Positions 1 through 6,746 are shown, counted from the stretch's first letter. The stretch is 21,787 nucleotides of DNA from a virus (IMGVR_UViG_3300038682_000244:1-21787), one strand, 5' to 3'. The notes: generated by a model not told the origin, from the sequence alone. Numbers and translations: made by a program.

Positions 1-52
1 GGTTAAATTCGTTCCAGAATTCGTTGAAAGCCTCCTTGTCGGTATCGGTCAT
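1..52 (-). CDS. partial gene running off the left edge, unknown function
   Basis: The first 17 codons of a minus-strand gene are visible, starting MTDTDKEAFNEFWNEFN, and the frame stays open to the window edge. A good ribosome site (GAAGG, 6 bases before the ATG) supports the start. The gene lies 2 bases downstream of the 51-aa ORF and is the last visible member of the leftward recombination operon. The acidic, aromatic N-terminus is of a kind common in small phage proteins, but no family can be named from 17 residues. Confidence 0.55.
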   Translation of the reverse strand, partial: MTDTDKEAFNEFWNEFN

Positions 53-54
53 GT

Positions 55-210
55 TCAGCCTTCAAGAGTTGGTGCTGGAGATGTCGCGCTTGGCCCCCTG
101 TTCAATGCCCCACCTAGATAGGTGGTCCCCGCCAAGGCACTGGCAGCAACGACTGTCTGGACGCTCCAGCCCGCCTCATAGGAGTTGGCAGGGAAAGGAA
201 AACCACTCAC
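55..210 (-). CDS. 51-aa small protein with a hydrophobic segment
   Basis: This is a GTG-started ORF whose start overlaps the stop of the upstream HNH gene by 4 bases (GTGA). GGAGGG sits 7 bases before the GTG. It begins MSGFPFPANSYEAG and contains a mostly apolar stretch of about 20 residues (roughly 17-36, rich in Val, Ala, Gly, Leu), so it may be a single-pass membrane peptide. The next gene starts 2 bases after its stop, so coupling is tight on both sides. Its size, position and ribosome site argue for a real gene. No function can be assigned. Confidence 0.55.
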   Translation of the reverse strand: MSGFPFPANSYEAGWSVQTVVAASALAGTTYLGGALNRGPSATSPAPTLEG

Positions 211-638
211 CTGCACGCCCTCCGGTGCGCCAAAACAATCAGCGTCATCTTCGGAACATCACCGCGCGATCGCCATAGATCGGAGGCAAGCTGCAGAGCA
301 TCGTCAAAGCCCCACTTCTCAAACTGTGCCGGCTCATTCCTGGAGCCAACACGCTCGATTTCTTCGTGGTGGTCCCGGCACAATGGGACAGCCCATTTGT
401 CTGTCGAACGCATGCCGGCACCACGTTCGTTAGTTCCGTTCTTCAAGTGGTGTGCTTCGCCGGACGGGACTTTGAGGCAGGCGCAGCATGGCAACTTGCG
501 GACGTCCACCAAGTGATCCTCGGACATCCCTGGGCGCTTGGCTGCTGCCGGCTTCTTAGTGCGCTTGGCCTTCAGCCTGGCTGACTTCGACGGCTTGAAA
601 TTGCCAAGCACATGCTCGCGTGGGATCTCGGTGGCCAT
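207..638 (-). CDS. HNH-type nuclease, DUF968 / Ref-like
   Basis: This 143-aa protein has a basic, Lys/Ala-rich N-terminus (residues about 15-36) followed by a compact metal-binding nuclease-like core: CCAC at 51-54, HH at 63-64, a Gly/Arg-rich turn (ERGAGMRSTD), and CRDHH at 87-91. The Cys-Cys, His-His, RGxGM, CxxHH arrangement is that of DUF968 and of the P1 Ref recombination nuclease. Known members are phage-encoded and tied to recombination, and Ref nicks DNA in RecA-made D-loops. It sits at the end of the ERF/YqaJ operon, which fits a recombination or junction-processing role. Its ATG overlaps the previous stop by one base (TAATG). The nuclease fold is likely; the exact activity is inferred. 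Confidence 0.72.
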   Translation of the reverse strand: MATEIPREHVLGNFKPSKSARLKAKRTKKPAAAKRPGMSEDHLVDVRKLPCCACLKVPSGEAHHLKNGTNERGAGMRSTDKWAVPLCRDHHEEIERVGSRNEPAQFEKWGFDDALQLASDLWRSRGDVPKMTLIVLAHRRACR

Positions 639-1228
639 TACGCTGCATCCTCAGTTTCTTTGAAAACCTGCTTGGCAATCAGTCCTGTCTCTGACTCGAA
701 TGCAGCGGCTACGTCGTCGCACAGTCTGCAAAAATCACGATGTTGCATCTTCTCGTAGGCAATCGACTTTGGCTTAAAGACAACTATTTCACCGTTGTAG
801 ACGACCGGATATGCATACCCATCAACCGCTTCAACGCCGGCCTTCACAAGCATTACTGCAAGCCCGTGAGACATGTTGTTGATCGGGTATCTGCTGCTAA
901 CTTCGCGATACTCAGGACCGGCCTTCATTTGAATCCACTTGCGGAAATCGTATTCGCTGTCGAACTGCTCAGGGTGTTTCGAAGGCCAATTCTGCAAAAA
1001 CGCTCGAAGCATCGCGAAGTACCTGCGAAGCTGAGGAGTCGAGCGAGGGTTTTCAAAGTCGATCTTGCAATCACAGTGTGGGCATGCTTTCGGCGCCACC
1101 AAGCGCTTCATCCGGCGCTGGATAGCTTCAACAGTCTTCAATCCCAGTTCACGGCCGTGCGGAAACAGAAAGCTTTTGCCTTCGTGCACCACTTCCTTTT
1201 CTTTGAGCCATGCAACGGCATCGAACAT
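638..1228 (-). CDS. phage accessory protein, possibly NinB/DUF1367-like
   Basis: This 196-aa protein starts at MFDAVAWLKEK, chosen because GGAG lies 7 bases upstream and the ATG is 4 bases after the YqaJ stop; the frame is open further upstream but there it only overlaps YqaJ. A CPHCDC knuckle occurs near residue 50. The C-terminal two thirds has the pattern RSTPQLRRYFAML, then a DFRKWIQMKAG segment, and ends with an 'IAYEKM..DFCRLCDDV' helix. That order (short-handed 'kQ/R..yF..L', then 'sia..kM...eF..f.d..') is typical of phage recombination-accessory proteins of the NinB or DUF1367 kind. The family name is tentative; the gene itself is solid given its coupling on both sides. Confidence 0.62.
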   Translation of the reverse strand: MFDAVAWLKEKEVVHEGKSFLFPHGRELGLKTVEAIQRRMKRLVAPKACPHCDCKIDFENPRSTPQLRRYFAMLRAFLQNWPSKHPEQFDSEYDFRKWIQMKAGPEYREVSSRYPINNMSHGLAVMLVKAGVEAVDGYAYPVVYNGEIVVFKPKSIAYEKMQHRDFCRLCDDVAAAFESETGLIAKQVFKETEDAA

Positions 1229-1232
1229 GGTC

Positions 1233-1874
1233 TTACTCCGCTGCCTGCGGCATGAACCGGCTCTTGAGATCTTCGACCATGTCGTCCAGTTCGGATACGA
1301 AGTCCCGCACAGCCTTTTCCATTTCAGCAATGCGGATTGGATCTCGCTTCACTCGAGTTATCGACAATTGCATTTCGGCCGGCAGCCGAGGATCGAACGA
1401 TAGGAAGTCGCACCAATCGCGCTCGCACGTCGCCATCTGCCACTGCATTTGCGAGACGTAGTCTGGGTCAATTGCCTTACCCAAAAGCGAGTCGATGTGG
1501 GTGGCAGTGTTCGGGCACTTGATCTCAAGCATGCCGTCGTCGCCGATCAGCCGATCAGGTGACACGCCGGACATGTCGATCTTGGGATGAATGACGAAGC
1601 CGACTTTCACCGGATCGACACCGTGCATGAACGAGTAGGTATCGACGGCAAGTTGCTCGTTGTCCTTGCCCCACTGCATTTCTTTGCTGGTGAAGCCTTC
1701 CGTCTGGAATCCCGATAAGCGCTCAGCAACGAGCTGGCCCATGTAGGTCTTCCTGGATGCGCTGACGCCGGACTTCGTGCGCCGCATGATATCTGCAACG
1801 CGAGATCCTGTGACGCGCCCTGCTCGGGCAGCGTTCCATTCAGGTGTGCCTTGTTCGCAGTCAATTATCTTCAC
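1233..1874 (-). CDS. YqaJ-type recombination exonuclease (lambda Exo fold)
   Basis: This 213-aa PD-(D/E)XK nuclease of the YqaJ family would digest one strand of a duplex end 5'-3' to expose DNA for annealing. The N-terminal QGTPEWNAARAGRVTGS matches the family opening (Q-G-[ST]-x-E-W-x-x-x-R...T-[GA]-S). MQWGKDNE near 66-73 is the conserved glutamate helix, SPDRLIGDDGMLEIKCP at 105-121 carries the metal ligands D107, E117 and K119, and QMQWQMA (142-148) is the trailing helix. The length is normal for the family. It uses GTG with GGGAGG 6 bases upstream and overlaps the previous gene by 14 bases. With the ERF protein in the same operon it forms the phage's Red-like pair. Confidence 0.93.
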   Translation of the reverse strand: MKIIDCEQGTPEWNAARAGRVTGSRVADIMRRTKSGVSASRKTYMGQLVAERLSGFQTEGFTSKEMQWGKDNEQLAVDTYSFMHGVDPVKVGFVIHPKIDMSGVSPDRLIGDDGMLEIKCPNTATHIDSLLGKAIDPDYVSQMQWQMATCERDWCDFLSFDPRLPAEMQLSITRVKRDPIRIAEMEKAVRDFVSELDDMVEDLKSRFMPQAAE

Positions 1875-2091
1875 GGAGCGCCTCCCTCATGCGAAGCATT
1901 TCATCGGCATAGGCGTACGCTCTATCCGCAGCATCTCTTGGCGGAACATTTCCGGATTTCTCCTTGCCGACAATCCCAACCAATGCCTGACCAGCGAACC
2001 AGTCACGCAAGCTCATTCCCTGGTCGAAATGCTGAAAGGCATGCGATACGCAAAGCGGGAATGCGCGCTCAACCTCTTTTTGACTGCTCAT
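1861..2091 (-). CDS. small phage protein of unknown function (76 aa)
   Basis: The start chosen is MSSQKEVERAF, because AGGAGG lies 11 bases upstream; an in-frame ATG at 2136 would add 15 residues but lacks a ribosome site. A central MSLRDWFAGQALVGI segment followed by a helical 'AADRAYAYADEML..RE' tail is a recurrent layout in small proteins of phages and prophages, known only as hypothetical. It overlaps the exonuclease gene by 14 bases, so the two are translated together. No enzyme motif is visible. Confidence 0.68.
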   Translation of the reverse strand: MSSQKEVERAFPLCVSHAFQHFDQGMSLRDWFAGQALVGIVGKEKSGNVPPRDAADRAYAYADEMLRMREALREDN

Positions 2092-2170
2092 CGTTCTGAA
2101 AGCCTCCTGCGTCGTGCGTATAGTAGGCAAAAACATAGATGCTCACTTGGTATCGTCCTCTCAATTCCGC

Positions 2171-2383
2171 TCAGTCTTGCCCAAGCGCATCGCTGTCAAA
2201 TGGATGCGTATCATCATCAGCGTAATAATCTGGGCTGTTCTGGTTTAGATGGGAAAAGAAGCCTCGCGGATTGCGGTCGTTGTGATAGCGGTCCCGACAT
2301 TTTTGTTTGCAGAACTTCTTGTTTGGGTGGCCAATAACCACCTTTCCGCAGTTCGGACAGCGGCGCTTTTTGGTGGTATTCAT
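2171..2383 (-). CDS. small zinc-ribbon protein (70 aa)
   Basis: The N-terminal half carries RRCPNCGKVV and CKQKCRDRYHN, a CxxC...CxxxC pair about 15 residues apart. This looks like a treble-clef or zinc-ribbon knuckle of the sort that ends in a short helix (CRDRYHN). The rest is acidic and probably unstructured (DYYADDDTHPFDSD). It begins 6 bases after the stop of the preceding gene, with AGGA about 10 bases before the ATG. Small zinc proteins like this are common in phage recombination operons and may bind DNA or a partner protein, but no role is established. Confidence 0.66.
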   Translation of the reverse strand: MNTTKKRRCPNCGKVVIGHPNKKFCKQKCRDRYHNDRNPRGFFSHLNQNSPDYYADDDTHPFDSDALGQD

Positions 2384-2389
2384 TGCCGA

Positions 2390-2584
2390 CTAATCCTGGA
2401 TATGTTCGAGTAGTGTTGGATCAAGCTTTTCAGCCAAATCGTCGAGGCTACTGACGTTGGATTCCAGCATACTTGCCAGCTCATCCATGGCTTCAAGAAG
2501 CGGCATGTTTTCCATACCTGCTGCCTTGGTTACGCGTCGCGCTGCGACCACTACCTGCCTGTTGAAAGAATCCTGCTCAGACAT
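2390..2584 (-). CDS. small helical phage protein of unknown function (64 aa)
   Basis: The start is taken at the second ATG (MSEQDSFNRQ), which has GAGGGG 6 bases upstream; the ATG two codons earlier sits directly against the same ribosome site. The sequence is mostly helical, ending in an acidic amphipathic stretch (MDELASMLESNVSSLDDL). It starts about 10 bases after the coiled-coil gene. Nothing identifies a family. Confidence 0.62.
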   Translation of the reverse strand: MSEQDSFNRQVVVAARRVTKAAGMENMPLLEAMDELASMLESNVSSLDDLAEKLDPTLLEHIQD

Positions 2585-2594
2585 CGCCATCCCC

Positions 2595-3611
2595 TCAATA
2601 GTTGATCGTCACGGCCGGAATTTTTCCGGCGGCGATCATTGAAACAACAGCCTGCGCGTTGCCTTCCGATAGACCGTTAGCAACAATGGCAGCGACGGCG
2701 GCGCGGTTTATCTTGCGGCGATGTTCTTTGTCGGCCGCACGCTTGGCGTCTTCGGTGCGCTGCTTTTCGGCTGCTTCTTCAGCTTCGCGCTTGGCATTGG
2801 CTGCGGCCTCGGCGGCGGCTTTTTCCGCTCGCTCCTTGGCTTCGATCAGATCGCGCTCGCGCTGGGCTGCTGCTTCCCTCTCTTTGGCAACGGCTGCATC
2901 TGCCGCTTCTTTCGCGCGGCGCTCTTCCTCTGCCTTTCGGTCGGCTTCGGCTTCCAGCTTCTCACGTTCTTCTTTCTGCTTGCGAAGTTCTGCGAGTTCT
3001 GCTGCTTCGGCTTCGCGCTTGACCGCCTTCGCGTGCTGTTCATTGAGATGCGATAGTGCCCTTTCTTTCAATTCCTCGGCGGCTTCCGCATATTCAGCAA
3101 AGGCGTCTTCGCAAGTGTCCACGCGCTGCACTTCGCTGATTCTTTCGGCAAACTCATCTGGCGTCAGTTCACGCACTTCGCTGCCGGCCTGCTCTAACCA
3201 ACCAAGCTGCGACCTGAGATTTTCGACACGATCTTCTTCGGCCTTTTCCCATGCGGTGAGAGGCGCGCGCACTTCATCGCGCCAGGTGTCCATGGTTTCC
3301 TTGACGTATCGACGAGTGGCGTCGATCCTCTTTGGTATCTTCTTCTGCTCGTCGGCAACCTCTTTTCCCTTTTCCTCGATGCGCGTTTTGGCTGACGAGA
3401 TGCGGGCTGCAAAGGTGCGCATTGCTGCGCGGCCTTCCTTTGTTTCAACGTCGGCGTTGAAATTGTCGATCGCGTCACGAAGAGGCTTCAGGATCTTGTC
3501 AATCGGATGCTCTACGTCCGGTTCGCGTTCCGTCGAGAAGATGGTGAACGCGTCACCAGTAATGACGACGAGATCGGTGGCTTCAGTTGGGTCGATGGTT
3601 TCAGCATCCAT
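2595..3611 (-). CDS. long coiled-coil recombination-operon protein (TolA-like composition)
   Basis: This is a 338-aa protein. Residues about 1-160 are a mixed helical domain (AMRTFAARISSAKTRIEEKG, then KKIPKRIDATRRYVKETM). Residues about 175-300 are a very Ala/Glu/Lys/Arg-rich continuous coiled coil. The C-terminus is a short globular unit (INRAAVAAIVANGLSEG... ending IPAVTINY). Automatic pipelines often mislabel such phage proteins as TolA because of composition alone; there is no signal peptide or membrane anchor. Similar proteins commonly sit beside ERF/RecT and YqaJ genes, so a structural or scaffolding role in recombination is a fair inference. AGAGG lies 9 bases before the ATG. Confidence 0.8.
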   Translation of the reverse strand: MDAETIDPTEATDLVVITGDAFTIFSTEREPDVEHPIDKILKPLRDAIDNFNADVETKEGRAAMRTFAARISSAKTRIEEKGKEVADEQKKIPKRIDATRRYVKETMDTWRDEVRAPLTAWEKAEEDRVENLRSQLGWLEQAGSEVRELTPDEFAERISEVQRVDTCEDAFAEYAEAAEELKERALSHLNEQHAKAVKREAEAAELAELRKQKEEREKLEAEADRKAEEERRAKEAADAAVAKEREAAAQRERDLIEAKERAEKAAAEAAANAKREAEEAAEKQRTEDAKRAADKEHRRKINRAAVAAIVANGLSEGNAQAVVSMIAAGKIPAVTINY

Positions 3612-3688
3612 TTATCTGGGCCTCTTTTCCAAAATATCAGCAGGGGGCCGGGAGTTTCTGCATTCGCAGCGCCGCCCCGCTTGTGGCC

Positions 3689-3778
3689 TCACTCTACTGG
3701 TGCATTGCGCGCAACCACCGTTCGAGCGACCAACCCCATGCCTGTCCAAGACGGTGCTAGCTCCCGTCTCAGCATCAT
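3689..3778 (-). CDS. possible 29-aa mini-ORF in the 3612-3850 gap
   Basis: The 239-base gap between the coiled-coil gene and the next upstream gene holds one short ORF (MMLRRELAPSWTGMGLV...) with AAGGA 8 bases before its ATG. The ribosome site is its only support. It is small, basic and resembles nothing known, and the gap might instead hold an internal promoter or a decayed gene. No other signal is seen in this gap. Confidence 0.22.
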   Translation of the reverse strand: MMLRRELAPSWTGMGLVARTVVARNAPVE

Positions 3779-3850
3779 TTCGGTGATCCTTTTCTCTCTC
3801 TACGATCCAAGGGCCGAAATGTTTGTTAGCCTGCTAGCCGGCTCTAAATT

Positions 3851-4081
3851 CTACAGTGGCGCAACTTCCGGTTCATCCCAGACAACACGTCCTGTCGTCT
3901 TTGCAGACACCGATTGCCACAGCACATCGCCGCGCTTTATGTGAAACCATGCAAGGCCATGGTCCCCGTAATTCTCGACCTCATGCTCAATGCTCGTGAC
4001 GCCATCGCAACCAACTGCAAAAGACCACCGCAAGTCGCAGTTCTGATCCTCTTGAGCGCTATAGATTTCACGCGCTTTCAT
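3851..4081 (-). CDS. small phage protein of unknown function (76 aa)
   Basis: Begins MKAREIYSAQEDQNCDLRW with AAGGA 9 bases upstream. The composition is that of a small beta-rich globular protein with several Trp residues (WSFAVGCDG, HGLAWFHIKRGDVLW, VVWDEPEV). It overlaps the end of the next upstream gene by 14 bases. No known motif is seen and function is unknown. Confidence 0.62.
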   Translation of the reverse strand: MKAREIYSAQEDQNCDLRWSFAVGCDGVTSIEHEVENYGDHGLAWFHIKRGDVLWQSVSAKTTGRVVWDEPEVAPL

Positions 4082-4274
4082 GCTGCTTGGTCCTTCTCTC
4101 TAAAATCATGTGCCGTACTCTCCGAGCTGTCACGTCATCGCAGGTTTGTCCGTCGTATCGCGCCCGAAGGCCAGCTACGGAGCCTGCTAGTGTCTTTGTT
4201 AGACCGGCGGCGTCCCCGGCAGGTATTCCCCTGCTGATAGTCCCTAGCGACCACGATGGTTTCCCATCCTCCAC
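4068..4274 (-). CDS. possible 68-aa protein of unknown function
   Basis: This ORF uses GTG and lies between the ERF gene and the 76-aa gene, overlapping the latter by 14 bases. The protein is basic and soluble (TKTLAGSVAGLRARYDG, then TARRVRHMILERRTKQ). The ribosome site is weak (AGGG very close to the GTG), so the exact start, and to some extent the gene, are uncertain. Its support is that it fills an otherwise empty interval in a compact operon and ends in the same overlap pattern as its neighbours. Confidence 0.42.
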   Translation of the reverse strand: MEDGKPSWSLGTISRGIPAGDAAGLTKTLAGSVAGLRARYDGQTCDDVTARRVRHMILERRTKQHESA

Positions 4275-4324
4275 AGCCCTAGCGGCTAGGCATTGCTGTC
4301 TGTGGATCTCTATGACTTACTCGC

Positions 4325-5359
4325 TTAATTCGCCGTCTCGGCCTGCTTCGCTTTCTTCATGCGGTTTGCGTGGGCTTTACGGATCATCGTCATTGCGTTC
4401 GCAAAGTTCACCGCATGAATGACTGCTAGACGCTCCTTGATGGCGGCAGGACCGCGGTCTTCTCCAAGAGGCTCCAGCTTTCCGGTCTTCAGGAACCCAT
4501 CGATGTCTGTACCGGTCTCGGCGATGAGATCGTACATTTCGTCGATCTGCTTTTCGCTGATTGTCGCCGGCCGCTTCGCACTGGCCGCGTTGCCGTCGTC
4601 GTCGGCGGTGGCAATGTTGAAGATCATGCAAAACAGATAGCGCCGGCCGTAGGTCATCGTGGAGCCGAACGTGTGCGTCGCTGTCTTGTTGGCGTTGCCC
4701 TTCAGACCCGTGCCATCCATCGGAATGTCGGCCTTGTAGGTCTTCGAGAAACCTCCGTGCGAAACTTCGCAGGTGACGCGATAGTGGTTTGGAACGTCGC
4801 AAGGTTCTGTGCCGAACGAAGTCGAAAGGCCGTGCTTGGCAATGATCGGCTGGGCGACTTCCAGGATGGCAGCCAGATCGGCATACTTTGAATGCGTCTG
4901 GTCATTCCTCTTCTTGGCAACGACCGGGCCTATTTCGAACTGGGCCGCAGCCATGGCGTCTTTAAATGCGACTTCAGCCTGCTTGCTCTTCATGGCTTCG
5001 TGCATGCTGAAAAGACGCTCCATGCGATCCAAATCTACTTCTGGGTCGCGAGCGGCACGCTCGATCAAAGCCATTAGGGCGGAAGTGTCGCTTTGCACGG
5101 AAACGTGCGTAGCTTCGGATTGAACTGCTGGTGCGGCGCCGTTTTTGACTACGGCAACCTCTTGGATGCGCTGAGGCTCTTCGAAATACTTGCCGACGGC
5201 GGACTTGAATTCATCCCAATCGTCCGTCGTGAATTTCTCGGCTTTATTTTGGTATTCGAAAGCTGGAACGAAGGTCATAGATTTGTCCTCATTCCGGTAC
5301 ATCATGCCGACGTTGCGACCGTTCCACTTGATTTCGTCGTGTTGGCCTAGTTCAATCAT
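4325..5359 (-). CDS. erf: ERF-family single-strand DNA annealing protein
   Basis: This 344-aa recombinase anneals complementary single strands made by the exonuclease. The start MIELGQHDEIKW is chosen because GGAG lies about 8 bases upstream and the ATG is one base after the previous stop; the frame is open for 26 more codons upstream but only over the neighbour. The N-terminal ~90 residues are a variable region. The ERF core follows: EVAFKDAMAAAQFEIGPVVA, then HSKYADLAAILEVAQPIIAKHGLS, a beta region ending in TFGSTMTYGRRYLFCMIFNI, then ATADDDGN. The Y-G-R-R-Y-x-x motif and the 'KYADLA.IL..' helix are diagnostic. The C-terminus is Lys/Ala-rich and could bind DNA or host SSB. It pairs with the YqaJ nuclease in the same operon. 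Confidence 0.93.
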   Translation of the reverse strand: MIELGQHDEIKWNGRNVGMMYRNEDKSMTFVPAFEYQNKAEKFTTDDWDEFKSAVGKYFEEPQRIQEVAVVKNGAAPAVQSEATHVSVQSDTSALMALIERAARDPEVDLDRMERLFSMHEAMKSKQAEVAFKDAMAAAQFEIGPVVAKKRNDQTHSKYADLAAILEVAQPIIAKHGLSTSFGTEPCDVPNHYRVTCEVSHGGFSKTYKADIPMDGTGLKGNANKTATHTFGSTMTYGRRYLFCMIFNIATADDDGNAASAKRPATISEKQIDEMYDLIAETGTDIDGFLKTGKLEPLGEDRGPAAIKERLAVIHAVNFANAMTMIRKAHANRMKKAKQAETAN

Positions 5360-5360
5360 T

Positions 5361-5684
5361 TCATGCTCCAATTGGGTGCAAGCGGTCGGCGCCGGCATCG
5401 AAATACGTGTCGCGAGGCTCGCGCTGGTATTGCGCAAGCTTCAGCATCAAACGCTCGTAGGTGTCGGGGCAGCGATGGATGGCACGCTCTGCCATTCTGC
5501 ACTTGTCGAAGTCTTTGAATGACGTGGAGCCAGCAGTCGTGGTGATCGTCAGTTCTTCGACACACCAGTTCAGATCACACCGGTTGTCGACGTAAATGCT
5601 GACTTCGCCGCTCATGGCATTCGGCAGCCATTGGCCTGGCGCGAACTCGTAATCAAGATCTTCAATGTCAAATGAAAAGCTCAT
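5361..5684 (-). CDS. small phage protein of unknown function (107 aa)
   Basis: Starts MSFSFDIEDLDYEFAPGQW, overlapping the previous stop by 4 bases (ATGA). An N-terminal beta-rich half (VSIYVDNRCDLNWCVEELTI) is followed by a charged helical half. It lies directly before the ERF gene with a 1-base gap, so the two are co-translated. No recognised domain; a role linked to recombination or host takeover is only guilt by association. Confidence 0.66.
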   Translation of the reverse strand: MSFSFDIEDLDYEFAPGQWLPNAMSGEVSIYVDNRCDLNWCVEELTITTTAGSTSFKDFDKCRMAERAIHRCPDTYERLMLKLAQYQREPRDTYFDAGADRLHPIGA

Positions 5685-5881
5685 AAGCGCGCTCCGTGAA
5701 CGAGGCGCATCATGCGAGCTGTGCGGTTGAAAACTGCTTCGATGTCGTCGACTTGGTTTTGAAGGACGGCCTTCCTTCCAAGATCGCTGGTTGTCGCGAT
5801 CTCATCGACAAGCGCATTGCGCTGCTTGGCGCGCCGCTTCTGTATCGTTTCAAGGAATTCGCTGGTTATGACGTCGGCCAT
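5681..5881 (-). CDS. first gene of the leftward operon, unknown function (66 aa)
   Basis: The start MADVITSEFLE is preferred because AGG lies 7 bases upstream; an ATG five codons earlier has no ribosome site and sits inside an operator-like repeat. The protein is almost wholly helical and charged (ETIQKRRAKQRNALVDEIAT). As the first gene behind the proposed leftward promoter, it would be among the earliest phage proteins made after infection or induction. Function unknown. Confidence 0.62.
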   Translation of the reverse strand: MADVITSEFLETIQKRRAKQRNALVDEIATTSDLGRKAVLQNQVDDIEAVFNRTARMMRLVHGARL

Positions 5882-5888
5882 GAAAATA

Positions 5889-5972
5889 CCTGACATATTG
5901 CGTGGCGGAACCTTACCTTTCCGTCAGCATATGTCAGGTTAAAACCTTACGTCAAGTTTTTCCTTACATTTT
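5889..5972. promoter_or_regulatory. left operator region (four related sites)
   Basis: An 11-base inverted repeat (ACCTGACATAT at 5888-5898, ATATGTCAGGT at 5929-5939) lies here. Two further sites read TTGACGTAAGG (minus strand, 5945-5955) and AATGTAAGGAAAAAC (5956-5970). All resemble the 13-mer TTGACATGTAAGG found on the other side of the repressor gene, and the 14-mer ATGTAAGGAAAAAC is identical in both regions (5956-5969 and 6723-6736). This is the expected layout of a left operator controlled by the neighbouring repressor. Binding is inferred. Confidence 0.5.
5926..5955 (-). promoter_or_regulatory. putative leftward early promoter (PL-like)
   Basis: On the minus strand TTGACG (5955-5950) is followed after 18 bases by TATGCT (5931-5926), a good match to a sigma-70 type promoter. 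Transcription would start near 5919, about 40 bases before the first gene's ATG at 5881. Operator-like repeats overlap both the -35 and -10 boxes and lie just downstream, so bound repressor would block it. Confidence 0.5.
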
Positions 5973-5983
5973 GTCCAAAAGTT

Positions 5984-6616
5984 TTATGGGCGCCGCGGCC
6001 ATTTGCGTCTGCGGTGCTCAATTAGAGTTGCCAAAACCATGCCTGGCTGGTCGTCATTTATTGTTACGGTGAGATAGTCAGAGCTCAAGGGGACGAGATC
6101 GTAGGCATTTCCCCTTGGCCTATATCGACGCAGCACCGGGCTGTCGTTGTAGGTGGCAACAACATCATCGCCGTCACGAGGCGGTATTGATGGGCTTACG
6201 ATAGCGATGTCTCCAGGCACATAATCTGGAGCCATCGACTGGTCTTCAATTAAAACGCCGTAACAATCTTCTGGGTATTCAGATTCGACAGGTATAGCCG
6301 TTCGAGACTCATGCCGCATTGGTCCCTCGGATGTGATGTCGCTTAGATTTATGACTGGGATGAATTTTGATGCATTATCCACCGAGTAGGGATTTTGTTG
6401 CAACTTTATGACACCCGGCAAGGAGAAAGTGTCGATGGACCCCCTCTCCAGGCCAAGAATTCTTTCCAAGTCTTTAAATCTTCTAGCACGCGGAAATCCC
6501 CTGCGGTTTTCCCAGTCGCTTATAGCTTGGCGGGAAACGCCAAGCTTTTCAGCCAGTTCGACCTGAGAAAGACCGATCGCTTCGCGTCGGGCCTTGATGA
6601 TATCCGCTAAGTCCAT
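5984..6616 (-). CDS. CI-like prophage repressor, HTH plus S24 domain
   Basis: A 210-aa protein. The start MDLADIIKARREAIGLSQ is chosen because AGGA lies 4 bases upstream of this ATG; a TTG four codons earlier is possible. Residues 10-40 form an HTH_3 domain (LSQVELAEKLGVSRQAISDW). Residues about 85-205 are an S24/LexA-like C-terminal domain with EDQSMAPDYVPGD (S127 is the nucleophile position). The partner lysine appears to be replaced: the aligned stretch reads PVLRRYRPRG. The usual Ala-Gly or Cys-Gly cleavage site is also not evident (DITSEGP there). It would hold the lysogenic state by binding the operators on both sides of its gene. Loss of the dyad suggests it may not self-cleave in the SOS response. 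Confidence 0.88.
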   Translation of the reverse strand: MDLADIIKARREAIGLSQVELAEKLGVSRQAISDWENRRGFPRARRFKDLERILGLERGSIDTFSLPGVIKLQQNPYSVDNASKFIPVINLSDITSEGPMRHESRTAIPVESEYPEDCYGVLIEDQSMAPDYVPGDIAIVSPSIPPRDGDDVVATYNDSPVLRRYRPRGNAYDLVPLSSDYLTVTINDDQPGMVLATLIEHRRRKWPRRP

Positions 6617-6684
6617 GCCATCCTGCAATCAATTGTTACGCAGGAACACTGACGCGGGTATTTGCCGACGAAAACGACGGTTTT

Positions 6685-6730
6685 AACTTACATGCCGGTT
6701 AACACAAAAAGCAATAGTTGACATGTAAGG
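6685..6730. promoter_or_regulatory. right operator region (two related sites)
   Basis: AACTTACATGCCG (6685-6697, reading CGGCATGTAAGTT on the minus strand) and TTGACATGTAAGG (6718-6730) are two copies of the element also seen left of the repressor gene. They lie between the divergent repressor and Cro-like genes and overlap both proposed promoters, which is the classical position of a right operator. Confidence 0.48.
6687..6714 (-). promoter_or_regulatory. putative repressor promoter (PRM-like)
   Basis: On the minus strand TTGCTT (6714-6709) and TGTAAG (6692-6687) are 16 bases apart. The -10 box falls inside an operator-like site, so the repressor could regulate itself. The match is only moderate. 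Confidence 0.3.
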
Positions 6731-6746
6731 AAAAACCGGCCACTGT
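6718..6746 (+). promoter_or_regulatory. putative rightward promoter (PR-like)
   Basis: A perfect -35 box TTGACA (6718-6723) lies within an operator-like site. The -10 position 17 bases on reads CACTGT, a poor match, so the promoter may need help or be weak. The predicted start point falls at or very near the ATG at 6753. Confidence 0.38.

Noticed and set aside
110-125. Near-perfect inverted repeat CCACCTAGATAGGTGG as an operator or terminator
   Set aside because: It lies inside the 51-aa ORF, has no T-tract, and no related copy is seen near either promoter region.
2069-2146. A 25-aa GTG-started ORF on the minus strand with GAGAGG upstream
   Set aside because: It overlaps the start of the better supported 76-aa gene, the ribosome spacing is long, and the peptide is unremarkable.
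2602-3786. A 394-codon open frame on the plus strand
   Set aside because: It is the antisense of the coiled-coil gene; its Ser/Ala-rich composition is a by-product of the Ala/Glu/Lys codons on the other strand.
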